This document shows positions 35,476 to 43,975 of a DNA stretch of 64,000 bases, one piece after another. The stretch spans positions 1 through 64,000 of the forward strand of contig JAEUIQ010000079.1 of assembly GCA_016794985.1 (NCBI GenBank), in the 5' to 3' direction. Source of the stretch: Planctomycetaceae bacterium (lineage in GTDB: Bacteria > Planctomycetota > Planctomycetia > Pirellulales > Pirellulaceae). The notes below the pieces were generated by a model. The model had not been told where the DNA came from, ran no database searches, and saw only the letters and a program-made list of their open reading frames with translations. Numbering within the stretch: position 1 is the stretch's first letter; every line of letters begins with the position of its first letter. A program made the translations under genes and the position numbers.

Positions 35476-36996
35476 TCAACCCACGGCATAATGCATGATT
35501 TGTTCTTGCGTTGCTTGACACGGCTCGGCTACTTCACCAACGATTCGCCCTTGATGCATTACCAAAATTCGATCACTCATCCCCAGCACCTCGGGCAACT
35601 CGGAGCTAATCATGACAATCGCTTTGCCAGCTTCCGCCAATCGATTGATCAGCATGTAGATTTCGTATTTAGCTCCGACATCAATCCCACGCGTTGGCTC
35701 GTCGAAAATAACGACCGACGCGTTCGTCTGCAACCATTTGGCCAACACCACTTTTTGCTGATTGCCTCCCGATAAGAAAGTCGCCAGGGTGTCCCGATGG
35801 GGAACCTTGATCTGCAAAGTCTGCCGATATTCGTCCCAAGCCTTACGTTCTCTTCTGGATTGAACAAAGCCGCCGTTGGAGAAGTCTGGCAGATTCGGCA
35901 GACTGAAATTTTCCTGGACGCTACGTTCCAACATCAATCCTTGGTGTTTTCGATCTTCCGTCAGCAAACAGATTCCCGCACGAATGGCATCACGAGGATG
36001 ACGAATCGAAAGCTCGCGTCCGTCCAATTCGATCTTCCCTGAGTCGCGGGTGTCGGCGCCAAAAATCAGGCGTGCCGTCTCCGTTCTCCCCGCACCGACC
36101 AAACCGGTGATACCAACAACTTCACCAGCTCGAACTTGAAAAGACACTTCCTTGACCGAATTCCCCCGGCACAATTTCGTGACGATCAACCGGTCCGGTC
36201 CCAAGCGGGCCGGTTGTTTCGGAAATTCGTTTTCAATCCGACGTCCAACCATCCACTCAATAATCGTTTGGCGCGTCAATTGGTCGCGAGTCAGCGTGGC
36301 AACATGTCGTCCATCGCGCAGTACCGTCGCGCGATCGGCAATTTGTTGAACTTCATCCAAGCGATGACTGACATAAATTATTCCGAATCCCTGCCCGCGC
36401 AGTTCGGCAATGACGTTCAGCAGTCGGTGGACCTCGCTGGGGGTCAATGCTGTGGTCGGCTCGTCCATAACCAAGATTTTTGCATTGCGAATCAGGGCCT
36501 TGGCAATTTCGATGATTTGCTGCTGAGCGACAGAGAGAGTGTGGCAAGGAACATCGAGCGGAACATCGACCCCGAGTCGACCAAAGACCTCTCGAGCGCG
36601 GGTGCGTTCCGTTCGTCTCGAAAAGAAACCCCATGTCGTTTGCTCTTGACCGAGAAACAAATTCTCGACTGCCGTGAGCGACGGGGCCAGATTGAATTCC
36701 TGATAGATGATGCCGACCCCCGCGTCCAATGCAGCCCGCGGTGAGGCAAAGCTGATTGGTTTTCCGTCGATGCTGAGAGTTCCTTGGTCTGGTACGTAAA
36801 CCCCGCCGAGGATTTTGATCAGCGTGCTTTTCCCAGCTCCGTTTTCTCCCAGCAACGCCAATACTTCGCCGCGCTCCAAAGTCAGCGTCACATCGTGCAA
36901 GGCCTGCACTCCGGGGAACGACTTTGACAAGCCTTGGATTTGCAATAGTGGCGAACGAATCGACTGCTGAACCAGCGTACCAGAAGTGTCGGCCAT
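35476..36996 (-). CDS. CUT2-type sugar ABC transporter ATPase with two ABC domains (RbsA/MglA-like)
   Basis: This 506-residue protein has two nucleotide-binding domains. The first has Walker A GENGAGKST, signature LSVAQQQIIEIAKA and Walker B ILVMDEPTTAL. The second has the degenerate Walker A GLVGAGRTE typical of this subfamily, signature LSGGNQQKVVLAKWL and VVIFDEPTRGIDVG. It drives uptake of a pentose or related sugar through the permease encoded next. The gene lies 14 bp after the binding-protein gene and 37 bp before the permease gene. The length and domain asymmetry match RbsA. Confidence 0.94.
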   Translation of the reverse strand: MADTSGTLVQQSIRSPLLQIQGLSKSFPGVQALHDVTLTLERGEVLALLGENGAGKSTLIKILGGVYVPDQGTLSIDGKPISFASPRAALDAGVGIIYQEFNLAPSLTAVENLFLGQEQTTWGFFSRRTERTRAREVFGRLGVDVPLDVPCHTLSVAQQQIIEIAKALIRNAKILVMDEPTTALTPSEVHRLLNVIAELRGQGFGIIYVSHRLDEVQQIADRATVLRDGRHVATLTRDQLTRQTIIEWMVGRRIENEFPKQPARLGPDRLIVTKLCRGNSVKEVSFQVRAGEVVGITGLVGAGRTETARLIFGADTRDSGKIELDGRELSIRHPRDAIRAGICLLTEDRKHQGLMLERSVQENFSLPNLPDFSNGGFVQSRRERKAWDEYRQTLQIKVPHRDTLATFLSGGNQQKVVLAKWLQTNASVVIFDEPTRGIDVGAKYEIYMLINRLAEAGKAIVMISSELPEVLGMSDRILVMHQGRIVGEVAEPCQATQEQIMHYAVG

Positions 36997-37010
36997 CGTT
37001 CCACTTTACA

Positions 37011-38027
37011 TTATTTTACATCGGGCTGTACCGAGTTGGATTCAGCCGCAGCCGAGTTCAAGTCTGGGTCAGCCAAGGCATCCGATTGCCGATAAAGTTT
37101 TGTGGGGATCAAGATTTGTTTGGGGACCTCTTCGCCGCGAAAGTATTGCAGGACGACCTCGATGGTTCGTTGCCCAATTTGATCCGGGAATTGAATAGGA
37201 TCACAATAGATTTTCCCGTCCCGGATCGCTTGTTTGCCAATCGCCTGGCCGTCGAAGCCAATCAGCTTGACTTGATCGCGTTTGCCGGCTGCTTCCAGTG
37301 CCGCAAAAGCGCCCAACGCCGAGGGATCATTGATGGCAAATATGGCCGCCAAATCCGGATGGGATTGGATGGCGTCCCGTGCCGCGTCATGCCCTTTGTC
37401 TCGCGCTCCTCCGCCATCGAGTGTTGTCGCAACCTCAATCCGGCCGCCCTGTCCTGAGCCGTTGTGAGCCTCGATGACTTCCAGAAAACCCTTGACGCGG
37501 AGCTGGCAAGACTCGACTTGAGGGAAATGAAGCACGGCGACCTTGCCGCCCGCTTCGCCAATCAATTCCACCATTGCTTCACCGGCCAAACGTCCCCCTT
37601 GCAGGTTATCCGTCGCAATGTGACTGATGACATGACCGACCTGCCCAGCGTACGCGATGTCGTTGGTAAACACCGGAATCCCAGCCGCGTTGGCTTTCTG
37701 GATGGCCGGTCCAATCGATTGCGAGTCGGCGGGGTTAATAATGATTGCGCTGACACCCCGGACGATAAAGTCATCGATTTGGTCGGCTTGCTTCTTTACA
37801 TCGGAATCCGCAGACACTTCCAAGAACTCGTATCCGGCTGCCGTCGAAGCCTCTCGCATGTTCGCGGATATTTCTTGAAAGAACGGATTGGTCAACATCA
37901 AGGCACTGTAACCGATCGTTCCACCTTCGCCCGACTTGGTCACTGTCGATTTTGTGGCTGGGGGGGTTCCGCCACAACCAAAGAACGCCACGAAAGCTGC
38001 CACCATGATCCAGCGAGCGAAATGCAT
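37011..38027 (-). CDS. Sugar ABC transporter substrate-binding lipoprotein (RbsB-like)
   Basis: This 338-residue type 1 periplasmic binding protein has a leader MHFARWIMVAAFVAFFGCGG with a Cys that could be lipidated. The mature part shows TIGYSALMLTNPFFQEISAN, DDFIVRGVSAIIINPADSQS, NDIAYAGQVGHVISHIATDN and FAINDPSALGAFAALEAAGK, all family hallmarks. It delivers sugar to the permease/ATPase encoded downstream. The ATG at 38027 is preferred, with AAAAGGT about 8 bp upstream; longer in-frame starts exist. It is the first gene of a three-gene operon. Confidence 0.92.
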   Translation of the reverse strand: MHFARWIMVAAFVAFFGCGGTPPATKSTVTKSGEGGTIGYSALMLTNPFFQEISANMREASTAAGYEFLEVSADSDVKKQADQIDDFIVRGVSAIIINPADSQSIGPAIQKANAAGIPVFTNDIAYAGQVGHVISHIATDNLQGGRLAGEAMVELIGEAGGKVAVLHFPQVESCQLRVKGFLEVIEAHNGSGQGGRIEVATTLDGGGARDKGHDAARDAIQSHPDLAAIFAINDPSALGAFAALEAAGKRDQVKLIGFDGQAIGKQAIRDGKIYCDPIQFPDQIGQRTIEVVLQYFRGEEVPKQILIPTKLYRQSDALADPDLNSAAAESNSVQPDVK

Positions 38028-38130
38028 GACATGACCTTTTCGAGAAGTGACTTCCCACGCCAGGATGGCCTGCCGACGGCCAACCTGGCTCAACACGAAT
38101 ATTGCGGGCAGTGACGCGTTTGCGCCGCAG

Positions 38131-38565
38131 TTACTTGCGTAGTACCAAGACCGGGCAGTGGGCCAAACGGACCACTCGTTCCGCCACGCTACCCAACATC
38201 AGGCGAGTTAATCCGGTATGGCCGTGCGAAGAAATCACGATCAATTCAGCGCCATGATCCTTGGCATAGTCAGTAACGGACAATCCAGGATCACCGACCA
38301 AGACCTTGAAGTGTACACCCGACCACTCCGGCTTGGACTTCAACACGTTTTGAAACGAGTCCTCACAATGCTTGATGATCGAGCCTTCATCCAACGAGCC
38401 CCAAACGACTCCTGGCTCCATAACGGGAGGCAACTGCGTCACGTGAATCACATGAATCAAGTCACGGTCCTTGGTCAACCCAATCGCCTTGTGCAGTGCT
38501 TCTTGAGACATGTCGGAAAAGTCCCAGGGCACAACAACGGGTTTGCCACTCAACAAGTTCATCAC
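38131..38565 (-). CDS. Universal stress protein (UspA family)
   Basis: This 144-residue single-domain Usp has an intact ATP-binding signature near the C-terminus (SSHGHTGLTRLMLGSVAERV, then VRLAHCPVLVLRK), i.e. the G-x2-G-x9-G-S/T pattern. The N-terminus KPVVVPWDFSDMSQEALHKA matches the family, in which the acidic residue contacts adenine. It is probably an ATP-binding cytoplasmic stress protein. GGAG lies 8 bp before the ATG. It sits upstream of the sugar transporter operon on the same strand, 103 bp away, without evident functional connection. Confidence 0.92.
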   Translation of the reverse strand: MMNLLSGKPVVVPWDFSDMSQEALHKAIGLTKDRDLIHVIHVTQLPPVMEPGVVWGSLDEGSIIKHCEDSFQNVLKSKPEWSGVHFKVLVGDPGLSVTDYAKDHGAELIVISSHGHTGLTRLMLGSVAERVVRLAHCPVLVLRK

Positions 38566-38823
38566 AGATTCTCCTTTTCGAGCAATGGATTAACTAAGCC
38601 GTCGAGGTGAACTTTCTGGAGCCCATATCAACCGGCACCAGCCCACTAGGTATTTTACTCGATGGACCCGGCCAACCCAATCGGACTGGATGGAACGTGG
38701 CGCCGCAGAGCTGTTTTGGTTCAACGGAGCCCGACCACGAACCATAAGACTCGCCCGAGTTCAGCCCCAACCATCTACAGAGTAGCTGTGGTAAAATGAA
38801 CGGAAGTGGGCTGAAGATTTTGG

Positions 38824-41800
38824 GTGAAAAAAATGGTTGACCGAAAATTCTTGAATCAAATCTCTTGGTGTTATCGAGATTCATTCCTTGTGGCGCAGAT
38901 GCTGTTGGTATTGTTGGGACTGTTGGTTGCGGCCGACGGCGCAGCGTTTGCCGATTCGACCGAAACGAGTGCCCCGTCGGTTCGATCCGCCCAGTCGGCC
39001 GACGACCCGGCAAAACTAGGAACGCGGGCCGCGAAGTTGTTCGCCAAAGAGAACCTGGTTCCTTGGTGCATTGTGCCTTTCGATGCCGCCAAACGGAATT
39101 CTGAAGAACGGGTTGCCATGCTACAGCAATTGGGGCTCGTTCGGTGCGCGTACGATTGGCGAGAAGAACACGTTGCCGATTTTGAGCGGGAAATCTTGGC
39201 GTACGAGCAAGGCAAGATCGAGTTCTTCGCATTTTGGGCTTGGCACGAGCAGGCCGCCGCCTTGTTCGAGAAACATCAACTTTGCCCGCAGTTTTGGATC
39301 ATGATTCCAGATCCTGGCGAGCGACCGCAAGCGGAACGCGTTGCGGCTGCCGCCGATCAATTGGTCGATTTGGCCGAGCGAACAAAGAAAATTGGCTGTC
39401 GCCTGAGTCTATACAATCATGGGGGTTGGAGTGGGCAGCCGGAAAACATGATTGCCGTTTGCACGGAACTGCAGCGTCGTGGCTTCTCGCACGTAGGAAT
39501 CGTTTACAACTGGCATCACGCCCACGATCGAATTCAAGACTGGCCTCTGGTTTTCCCTCAGCTGAAACCACATCTGCATTGCCTAAATTTGAATGGAATG
39601 AACGAGGGAGCCAATCCGAAGATATTGGCGATCGGTGCCGGGCAGCACGAACGGGCGATGATTCGTGTAATCTTGGAACATGATTATGCTGGCCCAATCG
39701 GAATCCTCGACCATCAAGAAGCTTTGGACAGCAAGGTGGCGTTGGAAGCCAATCTAAATGGTTTGAATACGATCAGCCAAGAACTGATGGCGGAAGAAAA
39801 CTCGCTGACCAAGAAAGCCGCAAGTGCGGGAGTGACTTCCGCACAAGAGACATCACGCGGTTCTGGCACTCCATTCGCCGAGGCGATTCCTGCGGAACCC
39901 AACGTCGCCTACGCGGAAACACTAGTAGAACAAGCTGCTGGTACGGGTAGCCCGCAGCGTGGAGCACGCGTCTTTGCGGACCCCAAATTCGCTTGCGTGT
40001 CCTGTCATCAGGTTGACAAGATCGGCGGAAAAGTTGGACCAAGTTTATCTCATTCGAGCGTGAAGCGATCGGACGTGGAACTCGCCATGTCGGTACTGTG
40101 GCCGCAGCATCAGGTCGATCCCAACTACTCCGTATGGCAGGCTTTAACCATTGACGGCGAAGTTTTAAGTGGATATCGGCGAAACTTAGGAGAGGCGCGA
40201 ATTGGTTTCGCCAACACCTCGACGCTCGAAACTCGTGAGATTGCCGAAGCGGAATTGGATGAGCTTCGGGAAATTGGCTCTCCGATGCCGGACGGCTTGG
40301 CACAATCCATGACCGCCCTGCAACGGATGGACCTATTGGCGTATCTGAAGCAACTCCAAGATGGCGGCCCTACCTATGCAGCGTTCATCGAAGACGCCTA
40401 TCAAAGATCACGCACGCATCAACTCAAGCCTGAACCAACCGACGTGACTAAAGCTCCATCGATTCCGGAACGTTGGCCTAACGCAACGCACTCCGTCAAT
40501 CGCGACCGGATCTATGACTTTTACCAGAAACAGGCAGAACTGTATCGGCAGGCCGAAGTTGCACCATTGGTTTTGGGGTATTTCCATAGTCTCGATGGAC
40601 CGAATACCGGACATTGGGGCAACCAAGACGAAGCCTATTGGGCCAGCGGTCGTTGGAATCACTCCGAACTTGACTGGGTGCAAATGGGCGTGTTTCGCGG
40701 GTCAGAACTCACGATTCCTCGAGCGATTTGTGTACAGTTGGGAGATCAGCGGCAATTGTCGGTCTGCTTTGATCCCGATTCATTGACCTACCCTTTGTTA
40801 TGGAAAAACGGTTTTGTCTCGTTCTCCTCGGTCCGACACGGGTTCATGGATGGATTGCGGATGGCCGGTGATGTGGTCGAGAAATCGATCGGAACTCGAC
40901 CGACTGAGCCATTTCGTTATCTGGGAATGTACCGGGCAGGTCCGCGGGTTCTGTTTGCGTATCAAGTCGGAGCAACGGTTTACTTGGATGCGCCGTGGGC
41001 CGAAGGTGATCGATTCACACACGAGGTGGCTCCCCTCGATCAGCACCCTCTTAAAGGGCTGCTGAAAGGCCAAACACCACGTCATCCCAATGTCATCGAG
41101 ACGAAAATCGAATTCGGATCCCATTCACCTTACGCCGTCGACACGATTGAACTGCCAAGCAACAACCCCTGGAACTCCTTGCTGTTTTGCAGCGGTCATG
41201 ATTTCTTGTCTGACGGTTCGGCTTTTGTCTGCACGATGCAGGGCGATGTGTGGCATGTCAGCGGAATTGCCGGTCCGCCGCGTCCTGGCCAAACCGCAAA
41301 GTGGAGGCGATTCGCCTCGGGCCTGCACCAACCACTCGGATTGGTCGTAGTAGACGACATCGCTTACGTGATGTGTCGTGATCAATTGGTGGCACTGCAA
41401 GATCAAAATGGCGATGGCGAGGCAGATTATTACGAGTGCTTTTGCAACGCGTTCCAAACGTCTCAAGGTGGTCACGACTTTATCTGTGGGCTCGAACGCG
41501 ATGGAGCCGGGAATTTCTACACCGCCAGTAGCAACCAAGGCTTACTGAAGATTGCGGCGGATGGTCAAAGCGTTCAAGTTCTCGCCACCGGGTTTCGCAA
41601 TCCGGATGGCCTTGGGTTATGGCCGGATGGCACGTTGACAGTGCCCTGTTCTGAGGGCGATTGGACTCCTGGTACGATGGTCGCCGCAATCCCGCCCCAA
41701 CTTCCCTCGAGCGTCGAGTCGGCGACGGTGGCCCGTCCGCCGCATTTCGGGTACCCCGGTCGAAACGATGGCTCAGTTCCCAACCTGCCATGGCTGTATT

Positions 41801-42987
41801 TTCCACGCGGTGTCGATAACTCAGCGGGTGGCCAAGTGTGGGTGGACAGTGACCGTTGGGGACCTCTGCGCGATCAAGTGATCCATTTCTCTTTCGGCTC
41901 AGGCACACATTTTCTCTTATTACGAGATCACATCGCGGAGCCCGACCCGGAACTGCCCGCTTGGGTGCAAGGCGCGGCAATCCCCTTGGTGGGCGATTTC
42001 CGGTCCGGCGTTCATCGCGGAAGATTCAATCCGGTTGATGGCCAACTCTATGTGACCGGCATGAATGGGTGGGGAACGTATACTCCAGATGACGGTTGCT
42101 TTCAGAGAGTTCGATACACAGGTGATCCAGTCGTTCTACCGATCTCGATCAAGATCTACGCCGATGGCATCTGGCTGAAGTTTCCACAACCGTTAGCCGA
42201 GTCGGTTAAGAAGGCTTCCTCCCATTTTGCTCAGGCTTGGAATTACCGCTACAGTAGTAGCTATGGTTCGCCGGAGTTTTCACTGAGTCATCCCGACGTT
42301 CCGGGACATGATTGGATGGCGATTACCGACGTTTCTTTGTCCGAATCTCGCGACGAATTATTCTTGCAGATCCCTGATTTGCGACCGACCAATCAGCTCC
42401 ATCTCAATTTAGCTTTGACGGAGCAGGCTGAAGTCGAGCCCGGGCATACGACGGATTTGTTTGTGACAATCCACCAGTTAGCCGGCCCTTTTGATCGTTG
42501 GAGCGTTCCATTTCATGGTCCGAAGATGCTAACGAGACATCCTATTTTCCGAGACCTCGAGCAACAGCAAGTTCAAGTGCCGAATCCCTGGCGCAACGAA
42601 CTGATTGGAGCGAGAGAAATCGAAATGGAGACTGGCGAAAATCTCTCGTTCCGATCTCCACAGTTGGAAGTGTTCGCTGGCGAGCCACTCAAATTAACTC
42701 TGAAAAACATGGACAGCGTTCCGCATAACTGGGTACTGCTCCGACCAGATTCATTGGGCAAAGTGGGACAGCTCGCGAATCAGCTATTGGCCGATCCGGC
42801 GGCCGGACAAAAGCAATACGTTCCTGACTCGCCTGATGTCCTTTGTTTCACGGACATCGTTCCGGCTGGGCAGAGCTTTTCGATTTCTTTTCACGCCCCC
42901 ACAGCTCCCGGTCGCTACCCCTTCCTGTGTACTTTCCCGGGTCATTGGATGGTAATGAATGGTGTCATGACCGTTCGAGAGAAGTAG
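38824..42987 (+). CDS. Giant secreted redox protein: TIM-barrel / cytochrome c / DUF6797-like / propeller / azurin-like cupredoxin
   Basis: This 1387-residue exported protein has a signal segment (VAQMLLVLLGLLVAADGAAFA). Residues about 60-330 form a sugar-isomerase/AP-endonuclease-2-like TIM barrel (CRLSLYNHGGWSGQPENM; HCLNLNGMNEG; GPIGILDHQEALDSKVALE). A haem c motif C391-V-S-C394-H395 follows, in a domain ending near 515. Residues about 560-740 look like DUF6797 (YFHSLDGPNTGHWGNQDE), then a sorbosone/PQQ-dehydrogenase-type propeller (about 760-1170; ATGFRNPDGLGLWPDGTL). The C-terminus is an azurin-type copper domain: H1301 in PHNWVLL, C1369, H1374 and M1378 in CTFPGHWMVM, with azurin spacing. 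Electrons probably pass from an organic substrate through haem and copper. The GTG start is uncertain; ATG 38833 is possible. Confidence 0.82.
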   Translation: MKKMVDRKFLNQISWCYRDSFLVAQMLLVLLGLLVAADGAAFADSTETSAPSVRSAQSADDPAKLGTRAAKLFAKENLVPWCIVPFDAAKRNSEERVAMLQQLGLVRCAYDWREEHVADFEREILAYEQGKIEFFAFWAWHEQAAALFEKHQLCPQFWIMIPDPGERPQAERVAAAADQLVDLAERTKKIGCRLSLYNHGGWSGQPENMIAVCTELQRRGFSHVGIVYNWHHAHDRIQDWPLVFPQLKPHLHCLNLNGMNEGANPKILAIGAGQHERAMIRVILEHDYAGPIGILDHQEALDSKVALEANLNGLNTISQELMAEENSLTKKAASAGVTSAQETSRGSGTPFAEAIPAEPNVAYAETLVEQAAGTGSPQRGARVFADPKFACVSCHQVDKIGGKVGPSLSHSSVKRSDVELAMSVLWPQHQVDPNYSVWQALTIDGEVLSGYRRNLGEARIGFANTSTLETREIAEAELDELREIGSPMPDGLAQSMTALQRMDLLAYLKQLQDGGPTYAAFIEDAYQRSRTHQLKPEPTDVTKAPSIPERWPNATHSVNRDRIYDFYQKQAELYRQAEVAPLVLGYFHSLDGPNTGHWGNQDEAYWASGRWNHSELDWVQMGVFRGSELTIPRAICVQLGDQRQLSVCFDPDSLTYPLLWKNGFVSFSSVRHGFMDGLRMAGDVVEKSIGTRPTEPFRYLGMYRAGPRVLFAYQVGATVYLDAPWAEGDRFTHEVAPLDQHPLKGLLKGQTPRHPNVIETKIEFGSHSPYAVDTIELPSNNPWNSLLFCSGHDFLSDGSAFVCTMQGDVWHVSGIAGPPRPGQTAKWRRFASGLHQPLGLVVVDDIAYVMCRDQLVALQDQNGDGEADYYECFCNAFQTSQGGHDFICGLERDGAGNFYTASSNQGLLKIAADGQSVQVLATGFRNPDGLGLWPDGTLTVPCSEGDWTPGTMVAAIPPQLPSSVESATVARPPHFGYPGRNDGSVPNLPWLYFPRGVDNSAGGQVWVDSDRWGPLRDQVIHFSFGSGTHFLLLRDHIAEPDPELPAWVQGAAIPLVGDFRSGVHRGRFNPVDGQLYVTGMNGWGTYTPDDGCFQRVRYTGDPVVLPISIKIYADGIWLKFPQPLAESVKKASSHFAQAWNYRYSSSYGSPEFSLSHPDVPGHDWMAITDVSLSESRDELFLQIPDLRPTNQLHLNLALTEQAEVEPGHTTDLFVTIHQLAGPFDRWSVPFHGPKMLTRHPIFRDLEQQQVQVPNPWRNELIGAREIEMETGENLSFRSPQLEVFAGEPLKLTLKNMDSVPHNWVLLRPDSLGKVGQLANQLLADPAAGQKQYVPDSPDVLCFTDIVPAGQSFSISFHAPTAPGRYPFLCTFPGHWMVMNGVMTVREK

Positions 42988-43118
42988 CTGAAATAAGATT
43001 CTATCGGTTGGGGGTTGAGCATGGTCGAAAGACGTTGATAGAATTGCGTTCGCTCAGGTCAGGCAGGTTGCTTGAACAAAGGGCAATGGTCGTTTTCACA
43101 AGAGAACAGGAATGCAAA

Positions 43119-43613
43119 ATGGTGACAAGACTTCAAGTTGGTCTGTTGATGCTTATGATCGGTTTGTTGAACATTGGCTGCGAGGGCGTGGCAGAAAAGG
43201 CCAAAGAGGAAGCTGATAAGGCCAAGAAATCCGCCGAACAGGCGGTCAAGGATGCAACGGACAAGGCGGCATCCGCCGTCGAAGCCGCGAAGGACAAAAG
43301 CAAGGATATTGCAGCCAACCTTGGCGATCAAGCGATGGCTCTGTTAGGGCCGCTCAAAGAAAAGATTTCTGGACTAGAGGCCTTGGTCGACAAACCAGCC
43401 GAGATGAAGACGATGGTCACCGAATTACTAGGCACCTTGGACAACAACCTAGCCAATCTGCCAGTTCCGGAAGGCGTGAAGAGCGGACTGACCGCTTTGA
43501 AGGAACAACTGACCAAATTGTTGGAGTACTTGGGAGGCAATGTCGAAGCAGCCCAATTGCAGGAGTATTTGAAGACGATCAAAGAAATTGTCGGCTCGCA
43601 ACTGGGTTCCTAG
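43119..43613 (+). CDS. Small Ala/Lys-rich helical lipoprotein
   Basis: This 164-residue protein has a lipoprotein leader (LQVGLLMLMIGLLNIGC; lipid at Cys22). The segment after it is almost pure amphipathic helix with 11-residue-like Ala/Lys/Glu periodicity (KAKEEADKAKKSAEQAVKDA), resembling LEA or apolipoprotein-type repeats. A second helical part follows (KEKISGLEALVDKPAEMKTM to the C-terminus). No enzyme family was recognised. ATG 43119 has an AGGA-type binding site 7 bp upstream. A strong terminator follows. A membrane-stabilising or envelope-spacer role is only a guess. It is 131 bp after the large redox protein, on the same strand. Confidence 0.7.
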   Translation: MVTRLQVGLLMLMIGLLNIGCEGVAEKAKEEADKAKKSAEQAVKDATDKAASAVEAAKDKSKDIAANLGDQAMALLGPLKEKISGLEALVDKPAEMKTMVTELLGTLDNNLANLPVPEGVKSGLTALKEQLTKLLEYLGGNVEAAQLQEYLKTIKEIVGSQLGS

Positions 43614-43644
43614 TATCCGTTGGCCAAGTCGCTCTTGCGACCTC

Positions 43645-43683
43645 AACCTCACTTCAACAACTGGATTGGAGTGAGGTTTTTTT
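43645..43683 (+). terminator. Rho-independent terminator after the small lipoprotein gene
   Basis: AACCTCACT (43645-43653) pairs with AGTGAGGTT (43670-43678) and is followed by a run of T to 43683. The hairpin starts 32 bp after the stop codon. Confidence 0.85.
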
Positions 43684-43703
43684 ATGGACATTACCCACGC
43701 TGG

Positions 43704-43768
43704 TATCGGCCAATTATTCGTGTCGGCCAATCATTCGTGTCGGCCAATCATTGGTATCAGCCAATAGG
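43704..43768. repeat. 17-bp tandem repeat, about 3.8 copies
   Basis: Units TATCGGCCAATTATTCG, TGTCGGCCAATCATTCG and TGTCGGCCAATCATTGG (43704-43754) are followed by a partial TATCAGCCAATAGG. Units differ at one to three positions. The array lies between two convergent terminators. Confidence 0.85.
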
Positions 43769-43908
43769 TAGAACGTGTTCTCAAAGTTCGCTTTAGGGCC
43801 CAACCGAAGGCGAGGTTGAACCGGACCAAAGAAATTCGTCCCAACGGGGCTCAGCGATTGCGTGGCGTAATCACTTGATGAAACGCACAGGGTGCCCGTT
43901 AGAAAAGC

Positions 43909-43943
43909 AAAATGGGCGACAATGCTTGAACATCGTCGCCCAT
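43909..43943 (-). terminator. Terminator of the PEP-CTERM protein gene
   Basis: ATGGGCGAC (43912-43920) and GTCGCCCAT (43935-43943) form a perfect 9-bp stem with a 14-nt loop. Read on the minus strand, it is followed by TTTGCTTTT, starting 32 bp after the stop at 43976. Confidence 0.75.
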
Positions 43944-43975
43944 CTAGAATGATCAAATTCAGCGTCAAGGCCGTC

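Larger units (their letters stand above)
43614..43975. other. 362-bp convergent intergenic region
   Basis: The region contains the plus-strand terminator (43645-43683), a 17-bp tandem array (43704-43768), about 140 bp without recognisable features, and the minus-strand terminator (43909-43943). No gene is supported. Confidence 0.6.
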
